Part shown: one piece after another, positions 25,513 to 37,073 of the stretch | Layout of the letters: each line of letters starts with the position of its first letter | Numbering within the stretch: position 1 is the first letter of the stretch | Assembly (NCBI GenBank): GCA_003327455.1 | Contig: QOQU01000002.1 | Coordinates: forward strand, 62,001 to 126,000 | DNA from: Anaerolineae bacterium | Lineage (GTDB): Bacteria; Chloroflexota; Anaerolineae; Anaerolineales; UBA4823 | Direction of reading: 5' to 3' | DNA length: 64,000 nucleotides | Made by a program: the position numbers and the translations under genes | The notes under the pieces: model-generated | What the model saw: only the letters and a program-made list of their open reading frames with translations | What the model was told of the DNA's origin: nothing | The model's database searches: none

Positions 25513-27434
25513 CAACCGAAACCATGACACCTGCAAATTCCACCCTATCCACAAACTGGTTGGTTAGATTTGGCAATTGGTTGAAACAGCATCGTTCTAA
25601 CTTCCGCGATCTTATCGTAGATGCAGTTGCCCAGGTGCGCATCTACCAAAAGGCTTACGCCGGTATCATGCATGCCTTTATCTTCTGGGGTGTCACCATT
25701 CAAGTCATCGGTACCGCCATAAATCTAATGCAGATGAAGTTATTTACCCCGTTTGAATTAACCACTTTTCCACGCAATATGGCGTATTTATGGTATGAAC
25801 TGATCATGGACTTCGCCGGGGTATTCATCTTGCTTGGCGTTGGCATGGCTGCCCTGCGTCGCTTCATCTGGAAACCGAAAAGCCTGGATACTCAATGGGA
25901 TGATATTTATGCCCTGATCATCCTCACCCTCATCCCCTTAGCCGGCTTTACCACCGAAGCTTTTCGTCTCATTGCCAACCCGGTTGAATGGTCTAACTGG
26001 TCGCCATTTGGCAATCTATGGGCAAATATTTTGATGGCAGTCGGGGTGAATCCAGTTGTTGCCACAAACTTGCATGATGCATTCTTTTGGGTTCATGTTG
26101 GGTTAGGTTTAACCTTTGCTGCAACGATTCCTTTCACCAAATTGCGCCATCTGGTTCTGGCTCCCCTTAATGTATTCTTCCATCCTCGTAAAAAAGCGGG
26201 CGAATTAACCAAAATCGAAAACATTGAAGAGGCTGAGATTCTCGGCGTTGGAACGATTGATCAGTTTGCTTCCACGCAACTGTTGATGTTCGAGACATGC
26301 GTCCGCTGCGGCAGATGCGAGGAAGCCTGCCCTGCAACTTCTAGCGGTATGCCCTATTCCCCGAAAACCCTGATCCAAACCCTGAGATCAGCGATGACCC
26401 AGACATTAGTTTATGGGAACGGTAACGGTCATCGTGAACTGATCGGTGAAGTGCTCTCTGAGGACTTTCCATGGTATTGTACAACCTGTGGCGCATGTCT
26501 GAAGAAATGCCCTACTTTTGTCAACCCGATTGATGAAATCATAGACCTGCGTCGTTACCAGGTCTTAACCACCGGCAACGTTCAAAAGTCGGTCAGTGAC
26601 GTCATGCGTAACCTCGAACGGCAGGGTAACCCTTGGGGAATGCCGGCTGAAGACCGGGTTGCCTGGGCAGAGGGTCTGAATATCCGCGAATTAGCTCCTG
26701 GAGAAGAGACCGATGTCCTGCTCTTCCTGGGTTGTGCTTTTGCCTATGACGATCGCAATAAAAAAGTTGCCCAGTCCTTTGTCCATATTTTGCAGAAAGC
26801 TGGCGTTGACTTTGCGACGCTGGGTGTTGATGAGACTTGTTGTGGCGAAACCGCCCGGCGCATGGGGCATGAATACTTGTTCCAGGTTTTTGCTCAGCAA
26901 AATATTGAGACTTTGAGCAAGGTGAAATTCAATCGCATTGTCACTCAATGTCCCCATTGCTTTAATACGCTCAAGAATGAATACCCGCAATTTGGCGGCA
27001 ATTACAAAGTTCAGCATTATACGGAATTCTTAACTGAGTTGAACCTGCCTTGGGAAAAGGTTTCGCCGATTGGAAAAACAGAACTTAAGAAAGTTGCTTA
27101 CCACGACTCCTGTTACCTCGGTCGCTATAACGATATTTATACCCAACCTCGTCAGTTACTGAGCAAGGCAAAGGTCAATACTGTTGAACTCGCCCGACGC
27201 TATGAAAACAGCTTTTGCTGCGGTGGCGGAGGTGGACAAATGTGGCTTGAGACAGATGCCGAGACGCGTATCAATCATCGTCGACTTGAAGAAGTCATTG
27301 ATGCTCAGGCAAACTGTGTTGCCACGGCTTGCCCATACTGTTTGAACATGTTTGACGACGCCATTCGTTCAAAAGGTCTCGGAGAGACTATTCAAGTCAT
27401 GGACATCGCCGAAATTATTGATCAAAGAATGTAA
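25509..27434 (+). CDS. HdrD-like membrane iron-sulfur oxidoreductase (cyt b-like + 2x4Fe-4S + 2xCCG)
   Basis: A 641-residue fusion. Residues about 40-225 form a membrane domain of four or five helices like the cytochrome b subunit of nitrate reductase or HdrE. Then come two ferredoxin motifs, CVRCGRCEEACP starting at Cys264 and CTTCGACLKKCP starting at Cys324. Two CCG domains follow (GVDETCCGE, CPHCFN, HDSCYLGR, SFCCGGGGGQMW, CPYCLN). Both CCG copies have their cysteines, so a catalytic non-cubane cluster as in HdrB/HdrD is possible. Similar proteins exchange electrons between quinones and thiol/disulfide or low-potential carriers. It takes the place where cytochrome f or c1 would be expected. 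The physiological acceptor is unknown. Confidence 0.88.
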   Translation: MTTETMTPANSTLSTNWLVRFGNWLKQHRSNFRDLIVDAVAQVRIYQKAYAGIMHAFIFWGVTIQVIGTAINLMQMKLFTPFELTTFPRNMAYLWYELIMDFAGVFILLGVGMAALRRFIWKPKSLDTQWDDIYALIILTLIPLAGFTTEAFRLIANPVEWSNWSPFGNLWANILMAVGVNPVVATNLHDAFFWVHVGLGLTFAATIPFTKLRHLVLAPLNVFFHPRKKAGELTKIENIEEAEILGVGTIDQFASTQLLMFETCVRCGRCEEACPATSSGMPYSPKTLIQTLRSAMTQTLVYGNGNGHRELIGEVLSEDFPWYCTTCGACLKKCPTFVNPIDEIIDLRRYQVLTTGNVQKSVSDVMRNLERQGNPWGMPAEDRVAWAEGLNIRELAPGEETDVLLFLGCAFAYDDRNKKVAQSFVHILQKAGVDFATLGVDETCCGETARRMGHEYLFQVFAQQNIETLSKVKFNRIVTQCPHCFNTLKNEYPQFGGNYKVQHYTEFLTELNLPWEKVSPIGKTELKKVAYHDSCYLGRYNDIYTQPRQLLSKAKVNTVELARRYENSFCCGGGGGQMWLETDAETRINHRRLEEVIDAQANCVATACPYCLNMFDDAIRSKGLGETIQVMDIAEIIDQRM

Positions 27435-27517
27435 ACGGATTTGATGACTTTCTATCATGATGGACGATAGACATTACAGCATCAAAACAAACTTAAAAGG
27501 TGGTTTGGAGGTCTAAG

Positions 27518-28549
27518 ATGTCTCACATATTAATGGTAGAAACCCACGGTGACCCTTTAGGTACCGTTCGCCATGTTCTCCGGACAATCTGGCAAAACGC
27601 CAAGCTTGATTTCATGCTGGCGCCAACCAATGACTCAGGAGAGTTAAAGCAAACGCCTTATGTATTGACATCTCCCAACGAACTGGCGGATTTTAACCCG
27701 TTCAAGCCTCTCATGACCTCCAACACTGCCCGTTTTATCCCAAATTTACTTCAATCACAGCGAAACCAGAAGAGGATTGGAGCCATTTTACGCCCATGTG
27801 AACTACGCGCGCTGAGAGGTCTTGAAAAGTACAGTCAGGTGAACACAGCCGGATTACTATCCATTTCGTTCGATTGTTTGGGTACTTATCCAAGTGAAGA
27901 CTATACCTGGAGGACAAAGCGAAAAGGTTCCGTCGAGCAATTAACTCAAGAAACCCTTCAATTTGCCAAACAGGGTGGAATTGTACCATATCGCTTTCGC
28001 GCTGCTTGCCAGGTTTGTCAATCGCCGGCTGGCGAAAGCGCTCAGGTGAACATCGGGGTTATTGGGCTGCCGATACGCCAGTACATTTTGCTTTCGTTTC
28101 CCGAAAAGGAAGCCGAAACGTTAGTAACCGGAAATGGTCTGGAAACACGAGAAGCTGATCCACGGCTGATTGAACATCATGTTATGACCATCGCGAAAAT
28201 CAACGAGCGCAATCATCGTGTTAGCGAACGCATCCGCCAGGGGATGTCTGATATCTTCCCAATGAGTATTGAACAACTGGTTGATACTTTTGTAGAGTGT
28301 GGCGATTGTCAAAAGTGTATGCAGGTCTGTCCACTGTGCGCCGTTCATACCCCTCTGCGCTCAGAGTCGGGAAAATACCTGACGGAAGAGATTGTCCGCT
28401 GGGCAGAATCCTGTGCTGGCTGTGGGATGTGCGAACAGGTTTGTCCTCACCATAAGCCCCTCTCAGCGTTCTTTGCTTTTGTTCGCGATCAAATCTATCA
28501 AGAAACAGCAGCCTTAACTGCTCCCACAAAGTCCAGATTGTTACAGTAG
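27518..28549 (+). CDS. FrhB-like F420/flavin-linked iron-sulfur subunit
   Basis: A 343-residue protein from ATG 27518, seven bases after GGAGG. The middle part (GAILRPCELRALRGLEK) is the signature of the coenzyme F420 hydrogenase/dehydrogenase beta subunit C-terminal domain (FrhB, FdhB). The C terminus adds two ferredoxin motifs, CGDCQKCMQVCPLC and CAGCGMCEQVCP, each with a full set of cysteines. Such subunits oxidise F420H2, NAD(P)H or ferredoxin through FAD and pass electrons on. It is likely the soluble electron entry of the upstream b6/Rieske/HdrD complex. F420 use is uncertain. Confidence 0.82.
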   Translation: MSHILMVETHGDPLGTVRHVLRTIWQNAKLDFMLAPTNDSGELKQTPYVLTSPNELADFNPFKPLMTSNTARFIPNLLQSQRNQKRIGAILRPCELRALRGLEKYSQVNTAGLLSISFDCLGTYPSEDYTWRTKRKGSVEQLTQETLQFAKQGGIVPYRFRAACQVCQSPAGESAQVNIGVIGLPIRQYILLSFPEKEAETLVTGNGLETREADPRLIEHHVMTIAKINERNHRVSERIRQGMSDIFPMSIEQLVDTFVECGDCQKCMQVCPLCAVHTPLRSESGKYLTEEIVRWAESCAGCGMCEQVCPHHKPLSAFFAFVRDQIYQETAALTAPTKSRLLQ

Positions 28550-28581
28550 ACCACAATCCACATGGATGCTTCTTTGCTCAG

Positions 28582-28620
28582 AAGCCTCAGAACGATCTAA
28601 GGATCGATCTGAGGCTTTTA
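28582..28620 (+). terminator. Strong terminator after electron-transfer operon
   Basis: AGCCTCAGA (28583-28591) pairs with TCTGAGGCT (28608-28616), extended inside by CGATC/GATCG, followed by TTTT. It lies immediately beside the stop of the convergent 72-residue gene and may act for both. Confidence 0.8.
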
Positions 28621-28836
28621 CTGTCGACTTTTTATCAGCCAATCCAATCCCCAAAGAAATAGCCATGTCAGGAAGAGTGGCATGAGTCCAACCAAAATGC
28701 AAACTGCGCCGGCAAGCGCAGCCTCTCGACCATAGAAGATCCAGATCAAAATTTCTGCTACAATAACGATGATCAGGATACCTCCGCTAACCAATCGCGC
28801 GGTTGTCTGTTGAGCATATTTTCTTAAGTCACGCAT
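28618..28836 (-). CDS. Small two-helix membrane protein, 72 residues
   Basis: Two hydrophobic segments (about residues 15-35 and 40-66: GGILIIVIVAEILIWIFYG and ALAGAVCILVGLMPLFLTWLF) separated by a short charged turn, with a basic N terminus. Family not recognised. It is divergent from the next gene with start codons that touch, so the pair may share a control region. Confidence 0.6.
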   Translation of the reverse strand: MRDLRKYAQQTTARLVSGGILIIVIVAEILIWIFYGREAALAGAVCILVGLMPLFLTWLFLWGLDWLIKSRQ

Positions 28837-28858
28837 GGCACATCAATTGGAGGTTTTT

Positions 28859-29203
28859 TTGAACTGGGAACAGGTTTTTTATCAAGAAATCGAAACCGCA
28901 CAGAAAGCCCGCCAAGGCGGCAACGAAGCAATGGCACGGGTCTGCGCCCGCAGAGCTGCAAATGCCATTGTTCAGGCGTATCTGCACTCCATCGGAATCC
29001 AACCTTTTCGTAACGCCATGCAAAATTTTCGCTGGCTTCAAAATCACCTGAAATCAGAACATCCTGCTCAGGAAGTGCTCGCTCATCTCCTGCTAAAAGT
29101 TAATCGGGATTTCAGCTTCCCTGATCATATCGATCTGATTCAAGAAGCTCTTCGCCTCCATGAAATTTTATCTATGGAAGACAAAGCTTCACCGCACATT
29201 TGA
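28859..29203 (+). CDS. Small helical protein, 114 residues, TTG start
   Basis: The in-frame ATG at 28835 lacks a ribosome site and overlaps the divergent gene's start. TTG at 28859 has GGAGG five bases upstream and is preferred. The protein is all-helical with an amphipathic core (AMARVCARRAANAIVQAYLHSIG ... NFRWLQNHL) that resembles HEPN-type bundles. The classical Rx4-6H RNase motif is not clear. Function unknown. Its end overlaps the convergent membrane protein gene by 15 bases. Confidence 0.5.
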   Translation: MNWEQVFYQEIETAQKARQGGNEAMARVCARRAANAIVQAYLHSIGIQPFRNAMQNFRWLQNHLKSEHPAQEVLAHLLLKVNRDFSFPDHIDLIQEALRLHEILSMEDKASPHI

Positions 29204-29488
29204 AGTACGGAGAAACTTCCAGGTTGTGAGGATGATCAACAATAAACGCACCGTGAAGACCGTGATGAGCAATAAGCCCACCGTTTGGAGGGTAACTTCC
29301 AGTAATTTATAAAAGGTGATGACTCGCTTTTTTTGAATTGGTAACACCTGCTGTTCCAGTTTTCCACGCAGTCGATCAACAAACTCATCGCGCGGGACAA
29401 CAGGGCGCAGATAAGTTCGCAAGGTCGACTCAATTGAAGTTTCAGTATCCATTCCACCAGATTGGGATAAACCATTCTTCGTTTTCAT
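29189..29488 (-). CDS. Single-pass membrane protein, putative ECF sigma partner
   Basis: 99 residues: a polar N-terminal half (TLRTYLRPVVPRDEFVDRLRGKLEQQ) and one strong membrane helix near 65-90. It follows the ECF sigma gene after 9 bases, the usual place of an anti-sigma factor. No zinc-binding HxxxCxxC is present, so an anti-sigma role rests only on position and topology. Confidence 0.5.
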   Translation of the reverse strand: MKTKNGLSQSGGMDTETSIESTLRTYLRPVVPRDEFVDRLRGKLEQQVLPIQKKRVITFYKLLEVTLQTVGLLLITVFTVRLLLIILTTWKFLRTSNVR

Positions 29489-29497
29489 ACTTCTCTT

Positions 29498-30094
29498 CTA
29501 TTCCAAAGCATCTTTTTCCACTTCGTCAAAATAACGTTCATATTCTTCCCGCAGGGATAACAGGGTGCGATGGTAGAGACTTTTTATTGCACCTTCGCTT
29601 TTCCCCATGATTGCCCCGATCTCAGCATTGGAGAGTTGCTCAACAAATTTCAGGATGAGCAATTGTTGTCGCTCGGGTGGCAGCTTTCGGATAATGCGCA
29701 ATAGCTTCTCTGTTTCTTCTCTTCTTACAACCTCACTCTCAGGATGTTTACTTAGAACGGGTAAAGGCAAGGCATCATCCAGAGGAATCTCCTTTTTCCT
29801 TCCGTTATCTCGATGCCAGTTAGCGACCAGGTTGTGGGCAATCCGATAAAGCCACGCTGAAAATGGTAAACCCAAGTCGCGGTAATTTCGAATGTGTTTC
29901 ATTGCCCGCAAAAATACCTTCGCGGTCAAATCTTCGGCTTCGGCGGCGTTGCCTGTTCGAAAATAGACGTAATTATAAATACGAGTTACGTATTTTTGAT
30001 ACAGCCAGGCAAAGGCTTCTTCATCGCCAGAAGCAGCTAAAGCTAAGATTTGCTCTTCACTCTTCTCTTCCACTCGAAACACCCGTTCGTTCAC
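29498..30094 (-). CDS. ECF-type RNA polymerase sigma factor
   Basis: 198 residues. Region 2 (about 25-95) has FAWLYQKYVTRIYNYVYFRTGNAAEAEDLTAKVF and the -10-recognising helix ending AWLYRIAHNLVANWHRD. Region 4 (about 130-185) has LPPERQQLLILKFVEQLSNAEIGAIMGKSEGAIKSLYHR. There is no region 3, as expected for group 4 sigma factors. Start is GTG at 30094, placed at the end of a hairpin (see regulatory entry). It is paired with the downstream membrane protein; target genes are unknown. Confidence 0.93.
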   Translation of the reverse strand: MNERVFRVEEKSEEQILALAASGDEEAFAWLYQKYVTRIYNYVYFRTGNAAEAEDLTAKVFLRAMKHIRNYRDLGLPFSAWLYRIAHNLVANWHRDNGRKKEIPLDDALPLPVLSKHPESEVVRREETEKLLRIIRKLPPERQQLLILKFVEQLSNAEIGAIMGKSEGAIKSLYHRTLLSLREEYERYFDEVEKDALE

Positions 30095-30120
30095 GGGGTT
30101 TCCTATAGCATGAAACCCCG
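30094..30120 (-). promoter_or_regulatory. Hairpin over the ribosome site of the sigma factor gene
   Basis: CGGGGTTTC (30112-30120 on minus) and GAAACCCCG (30094-30102 on minus) form a 9-base-pair stem with a 9-base loop. The AGGAAA that would act as Shine-Dalgarno and the first base of the GTG start lie in the downstream arm, so translation of the sigma factor may be limited by this structure. A TGATATACT extended -10 on the minus strand (about 30143-30151) could be the promoter. Confidence 0.5.
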
Positions 30121-30150
30121 ATGATCTAGATTCGATGCGCAGAGTATATC

Positions 30151-30179
30151 ATGACAAAATGCAGGAATCGAGGTATAAT
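30151..30179 (+). promoter_or_regulatory. tmRNA promoter
   Basis: ATGACA (30151-30156) and TATAAT (30174-30179) are 17 bases apart, with start expected a few bases before the mature 5' end at 30191. It overlaps the putative minus-strand promoter of the sigma factor gene. Confidence 0.7.
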
Positions 30180-30190
30180 GACGATCACTC

Positions 30191-30583
30191 GGGGATGATA
30201 GGCTTCGACGGGAGAGGCTGGCCCCGAACTGCGAGCCGAGAGGCGCTGACCTCGATAAATCAGCGCAAACAAAAAGTGCCAATCGCACATCCTACGCTGC
30301 TCTTCCGCTCGCTGCATAATCGAGTGGAAAGCGGTTGGTCTCCGAAGTGAGGCCACGTTCACCTACCCCGTCCTCCAGCCGGAGGTAGAGTGGGCGTAAT
30401 AAAGCTGGAGTGCCGCACAGGAGGCAACTAAATGTGCGAAAGAGAAGCTTTCGGGCTTCAGTTGCTGGTCGGCCTGTCCTGGGTCCCTTGAGGACAGTCC
30501 GGCAAGAGTAACAAGGGACTACGCTCGTAGATGTTCGAGGGACGAATCTTTCGGACGCGGGTTCGATTCCCGCCATCTCCACC
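30191..30583 (+). ncRNA. ssrA: tmRNA (SsrA)
   Basis: Rescues stalled ribosomes. The 5' end GGGGATGATAGGCTTCGAC and 3' end GGGTTCGATTCCCGCCATCTCC are the conserved tRNA-like halves; GGGGATG pairs with CATCTCC. The tag reading frame at 30278-30319 encodes ANRTSYAALPLAA followed by TAA, ending in the usual ALPLAA degron. Several pseudoknot-like GC stems follow. The one-piece form is present. The 3' end reads ACCT, so the CCA end is completed after transcription. Confidence 0.97.
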
Positions 30584-30592
30584 TTATTTCAA

Positions 30593-31789
30593 TCAGTCTA
30601 CAGCAAGGATTAATCCCTTCAAGTAAGCCCCCTCTGGAAAATGAATCCCAACTGGATGGTCGGGAGCCTGATGTAAATATTCCAATATCCTCACGCTGCG
30701 CTTGGCATCCATAGCTGCCCCAAAAATAATTTTCTGAAACAGCTCCAAATTTACACCTCCTGAACAGGAGAAGGTCACTAATATACCATTCTCTCTCAAC
30801 AACTTCATTGCCAGAAGATTGATATCTTTATACCCCCGACTGGCTCTTGAAACATATGCAGCAGTCGGTGCAAATTTTGGAGGATCTAAAATGATCATAT
30901 CAAAGAATTTTCCTCGGTCGCGAAATTCGCGCAATTTTTGAAAAACATCTGCACATTGAAGATCAACGTTTTCTCTCGGAATACGATTGAGCTCCAAATT
31001 ACTTTTCAAGAGTTCCAGTGCTTCACTCGACTCATCGATACAGGTTACCCGTTGAGCTCCACCCATAAGAGCTGCTAGCGTCATACCGCCAGTATATGAA
31101 AAGCAATCTAAAACCTCTCGATCTTTCGCATAGTGCATAACCCGTAAACGATTTGCTTTTTGATCTAAATAAAACCCGGTCTTATGACCTTTCCGAACAT
31201 CAACTTTGAAGCGAAAGCCATTCTCAATGACCTGCACAGTCTCAGGAGGTTCTTTCCCGGCTCGGACGCCCACGCGTTCTTCAAGACCTTCTAGCTTTCT
31301 GATCTCACCGTCAGAACGCTCATAAATATTCTGAAAGGAGGTTTGGGCTAACAATTCTTCGATAATCAGGTTCTGAAAATATTCAACCCCCCAATGAAGG
31401 ATTTGAATTAACAGGTATTGATCGTAACAATCCACGATCAATCCTGGGAGGTTGTCTGATTCGGCATGAATTAAACGTAGACAATTCGTATCTGTCGAGC
31501 GCATGAAGGAATTTCGCCAAAAGAGAGCCTGACGAATCCGTTTGCGCAACAACTCTCGATCAATGGGTTCCGCTCTCTTCCAACTCCAGAGGCGAATTCG
31601 AATCTGAGATTGTGGGCTATACAATCCCCATGCTAACCAGTCACCGTTTTGAGAAAAAACTTCTACCGGTCCGCCAGGTTCCACATCCCCTTCAATCCTT
31701 GAAATTGCGTTAGAAAACACCCACGGATGGAAGCGCAGAACAGATTTTTCTTTACCAGCTTTTAAGAAAATTCTTGCCGTTGTAGCCAC
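30593..31789 (-). CDS. Class I SAM-dependent rRNA methyltransferase (RlmI/YccW type)
   Basis: A 398-residue protein that methylates a cytosine of 23S rRNA in its characterised relatives. The N-terminal PUA domain (about 1-80) contains RFHPWVFSNAI. The central EEHD-like region includes GHKTGFYLDQKANR. The SAM fold has DCFSYTGGMTLAAL and the catalytic-loop DPPKFAP. The end FPEGAYLKGL is typical. Start GTG lies 2 bases after the stop of the PLP-enzyme gene, so the two are co-transcribed. Confidence 0.9.
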   Translation of the reverse strand: MATTARIFLKAGKEKSVLRFHPWVFSNAISRIEGDVEPGGPVEVFSQNGDWLAWGLYSPQSQIRIRLWSWKRAEPIDRELLRKRIRQALFWRNSFMRSTDTNCLRLIHAESDNLPGLIVDCYDQYLLIQILHWGVEYFQNLIIEELLAQTSFQNIYERSDGEIRKLEGLEERVGVRAGKEPPETVQVIENGFRFKVDVRKGHKTGFYLDQKANRLRVMHYAKDREVLDCFSYTGGMTLAALMGGAQRVTCIDESSEALELLKSNLELNRIPRENVDLQCADVFQKLREFRDRGKFFDMIILDPPKFAPTAAYVSRASRGYKDINLLAMKLLRENGILVTFSCSGGVNLELFQKIIFGAAMDAKRSVRILEYLHQAPDHPVGIHFPEGAYLKGLILAVD

Positions 31790-31791
31790 AC

Positions 31792-32997
31792 CTAAAGGAC
31801 TCCAACTTCCTTCCCGGCCTCACTCAACAGATCCATTGCATTTTCGATTTCATCTTTTTCATGGGCAGCCGTCACGGTTGCTCGTAAGCGTGCCAGGCCC
31901 GGCGGCACTGCCGGGGAAACCACTGGTAGCACAAACAGTCCTTTCCGCTGCGCGGCCCGCGTCATACCAAACGCTGCCTCATCCGAACCGCATAAAATCG
32001 GTACAATGGCGGTTTCGGTCAACATCGTATCAAAACCACGCTCCTTCAATCCATTGATAAACAAGGCAGCATTTTCGCGTAATTTTTCAACTCGCCAGGG
32101 CTCTTCAAGGATAACTTCAAAGGCAGCTTTGGCTGCGGCTGCCTGGGCAGGTGGTAAAGCTGCCGAAAAAATATACGCCCGACTGGCATGGCGCAAATAT
32201 CGGATTAAGTCTTTGTTACCAGCCACATATCCACCCACAGATGGAATGGTTTTACTAAGCGTTCCCATTTTGATATCAATCGTGTTGGGCATACCAAAAT
32301 GCTCTTCTATCCCTGTCCCCCGTTCGCCTAACACGCCAACGGAATGAGCTTCATCAATCATCAACCATGCCCGATATTTCTTGCACAGTTCGACCATTTT
32401 CGGAAAATCGATGATATCCCCATCCATGCTAAAAACAGCATCAGCAATGACTAACTTTCCGCATCCTTCTGGAACTTGTTTCAAGCGATTCTCCAGCGCC
32501 TCCATATCATTATGCTGGAAGCGCAAAAACTTCGCTCCGGACATTAAGCAACCATCAACAATGCTGGCATGATTGAGTTTATCAGAAATGACGTAATCGC
32601 CTCTTCCAACCATCGTCGAGACAACGGTAAGATTGGTTACATAACCAGAGGAATAGGTAATGGCATCTTCAGCATGTTTGAATGCCGCAATGGTCTCTTC
32701 CAGATCTCGATGGATGGTTAGCGTGCCAGCTAATGTTCTGACCCCGTGAGTGCCTGTTCCGTATTTGCGGATCGCTTGTTGGGCAGCCTCATTGATCTTA
32801 GGATGCCCGACCAGCCCTAAATAGGAATACGAAGCGTACATTCCCATTTCGCGCCCATTCACCAGCACCCGCGAGCCTCCGCGTAGTTCCTCGACCGGCT
32901 GATTGTAGAAATATAAATCTTGTTGACGAATGCTCTCCACCCGTCGATTCATCGCCTCGATCCGTTTTTGTATTGAGTCTATGATTTGATTAGACAT
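31792..32997 (-). CDS. PLP-dependent alpha-oxoamine synthase (Kbl/BioF family)
   Basis: A 401-residue aminotransferase-fold enzyme that condenses an amino acid with an acyl-CoA or cleaves 2-amino-3-ketobutyrate. Family motifs: SYLGLVGHPKI, GTGTHGVRTLAGT, the PLP Asp and His in MIDEAHSVGVLG, and the PLP lysine in MGTLSKTIPSVGG. The choice between 2-amino-3-ketobutyrate CoA ligase and 8-amino-7-oxononanoate synthase cannot be made; no biotin or threonine dehydrogenase gene is adjacent. ATG at 32997 with AGGAG is preferred over the in-frame GTG at 33003. Confidence 0.88.
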   Translation of the reverse strand: MSNQIIDSIQKRIEAMNRRVESIRQQDLYFYNQPVEELRGGSRVLVNGREMGMYASYSYLGLVGHPKINEAAQQAIRKYGTGTHGVRTLAGTLTIHRDLEETIAAFKHAEDAITYSSGYVTNLTVVSTMVGRGDYVISDKLNHASIVDGCLMSGAKFLRFQHNDMEALENRLKQVPEGCGKLVIADAVFSMDGDIIDFPKMVELCKKYRAWLMIDEAHSVGVLGERGTGIEEHFGMPNTIDIKMGTLSKTIPSVGGYVAGNKDLIRYLRHASRAYIFSAALPPAQAAAAKAAFEVILEEPWRVEKLRENAALFINGLKERGFDTMLTETAIVPILCGSDEAAFGMTRAAQRKGLFVLPVVSPAVPPGLARLRATVTAAHEKDEIENAMDLLSEAGKEVGVL

Positions 32998-33051
32998 TTG
33001 CACTCCTATCTGACATTCGTTTATTGATTTTCCGTAATTCCCACCGAGGTT

Positions 33052-36059
<3,008 letters not shown>

Positions 36060-36367
36060 TACTGACCGCGATTCTCTTATCCAGAATAGGCATCAACAAG
36101 GGCTTACTTCCCGAATTATATCCCGTTTCCACCCATGTATACGGAATGATGGTTTCTAGACTTTCCAGATACTGTCATCGGGCAATTTGCATCCATTATC
36201 GCCTCAATCCTCGATTGTCAATATTTCTTAATTTTATTTGGATGATTTAATCACCTGGAAATTAAAGAACCTGTATAATCTATTTAGATTAACAAAACCA
36301 TGATCATCGTTATTAATTATTTGAACCATTTGAAATTATGGCCTTTTTCCAAAACGGAGAAAAGAAA
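36060..36367 (+). promoter_or_regulatory. Divergent region before phoP with TATAAT
   Basis: An AT-rich region of about 300 bases. TATAAT at 36274-36279 is the likely -10 of the phoP-phoR transcript; no good -35 precedes it. A TTAACA half-site (36289-36294), the same word as in the pst control region, lies just after. No coding sequence seen. Confidence 0.45.
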
Positions 36368-37072
36368 ATGAGCGATAAAATTCTCGTGGTCGAAGATGAA
36401 GTCGCCCTTCGAGATACGCTAGCCTATAATTTGTCCAAACAAGGCTATCAAGTTGAAACGGCTGACGACGGTCAAAGCGCAATTGAAATGGCGCGCCGAT
36501 CAAAACCAGATTTGATCATTTTAGATATCATGCTGCCCATTCTCGATGGATTTGAAGTCTGTCGAGTAATTCGACAGGAGATGAACATCCCTATTATTAT
36601 GCTAACAGCCAAAGACGAAGAGATCGATCGCGTTATTGGACTGGAGATGGGCGCAGATGATTATGTGACCAAACCGTTCTCAATGCGAGAGCTTATGGCT
36701 CGGGTCAAAGCACATTTGAGACGCGTACGTCTTATTCGTGCCGAAATTGATACCGAAGCGCAAATTCCAAAAGAAATCATCAATTTCGGGGATCTGACCA
36801 TCGATATGACCCGTCGTGAGGCTTATAAAAACAACCAATCGCTCAACCTAAAACCGAAAGAATTTGACCTGCTCCTCTTCCTCGTCCGTCATAAAGGGCA
36901 AATGCTCTCCAGAGAATTAATCCTTGAGCGGGTTTGGGGATGGGATTTTACCGGCGGAAGCCGTACTGTTGATGTCCACATTCGCTGGCTGAGAGAAAAG
37001 ATTGAAGACGATCCAGCTCAACCTCGCCGCATCCTGACAGTCCGAGGTTCAGGGTATCGCTTTGAAGGATAA
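36368..37072 (+). CDS. phoP: OmpR/PhoB-type response regulator of phosphate block
   Basis: 234 residues from ATG 36368, nine bases after GGAG. Receiver: KILVVEDE, phospho-Asp in [21 protein letters not shown]. Winged-helix domain: [31 protein letters not shown] and [29 protein letters not shown]-like end. It overlaps closely with the kinase gene and lies upstream of pstSCAB-phoU, so it is the PhoB/PhoP equivalent. The TTAACA words at the pst and phoU promoters are candidate binding sites. Confidence 0.93.
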   Translation: MSDKILVVEDEVALRDTLAYNLSKQGYQVETADDGQSAIEMARRSKPDLIILDIMLPILDGFEVCRVIRQEMNIPIIMLTAKDEEIDRVIGLEMGADDYVTKPFSMRELMARVKAHLRRVRLIRAEIDTEAQIPKEIINFGDLTIDMTRREAYKNNQSLNLKPKEFDLLLFLVRHKGQMLSRELILERVWGWDFTGGSRTVDVHIRWLREKIEDDPAQPRRILTVRGSGYRFEG

Positions 37073-37073
37073 A

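Noticed and set aside
30191-30583. Reading frames within the tmRNA region
   Set aside because: The conserved tRNA-like ends and the ALPLAA tag show this is tmRNA; the overlapping frames are chance.
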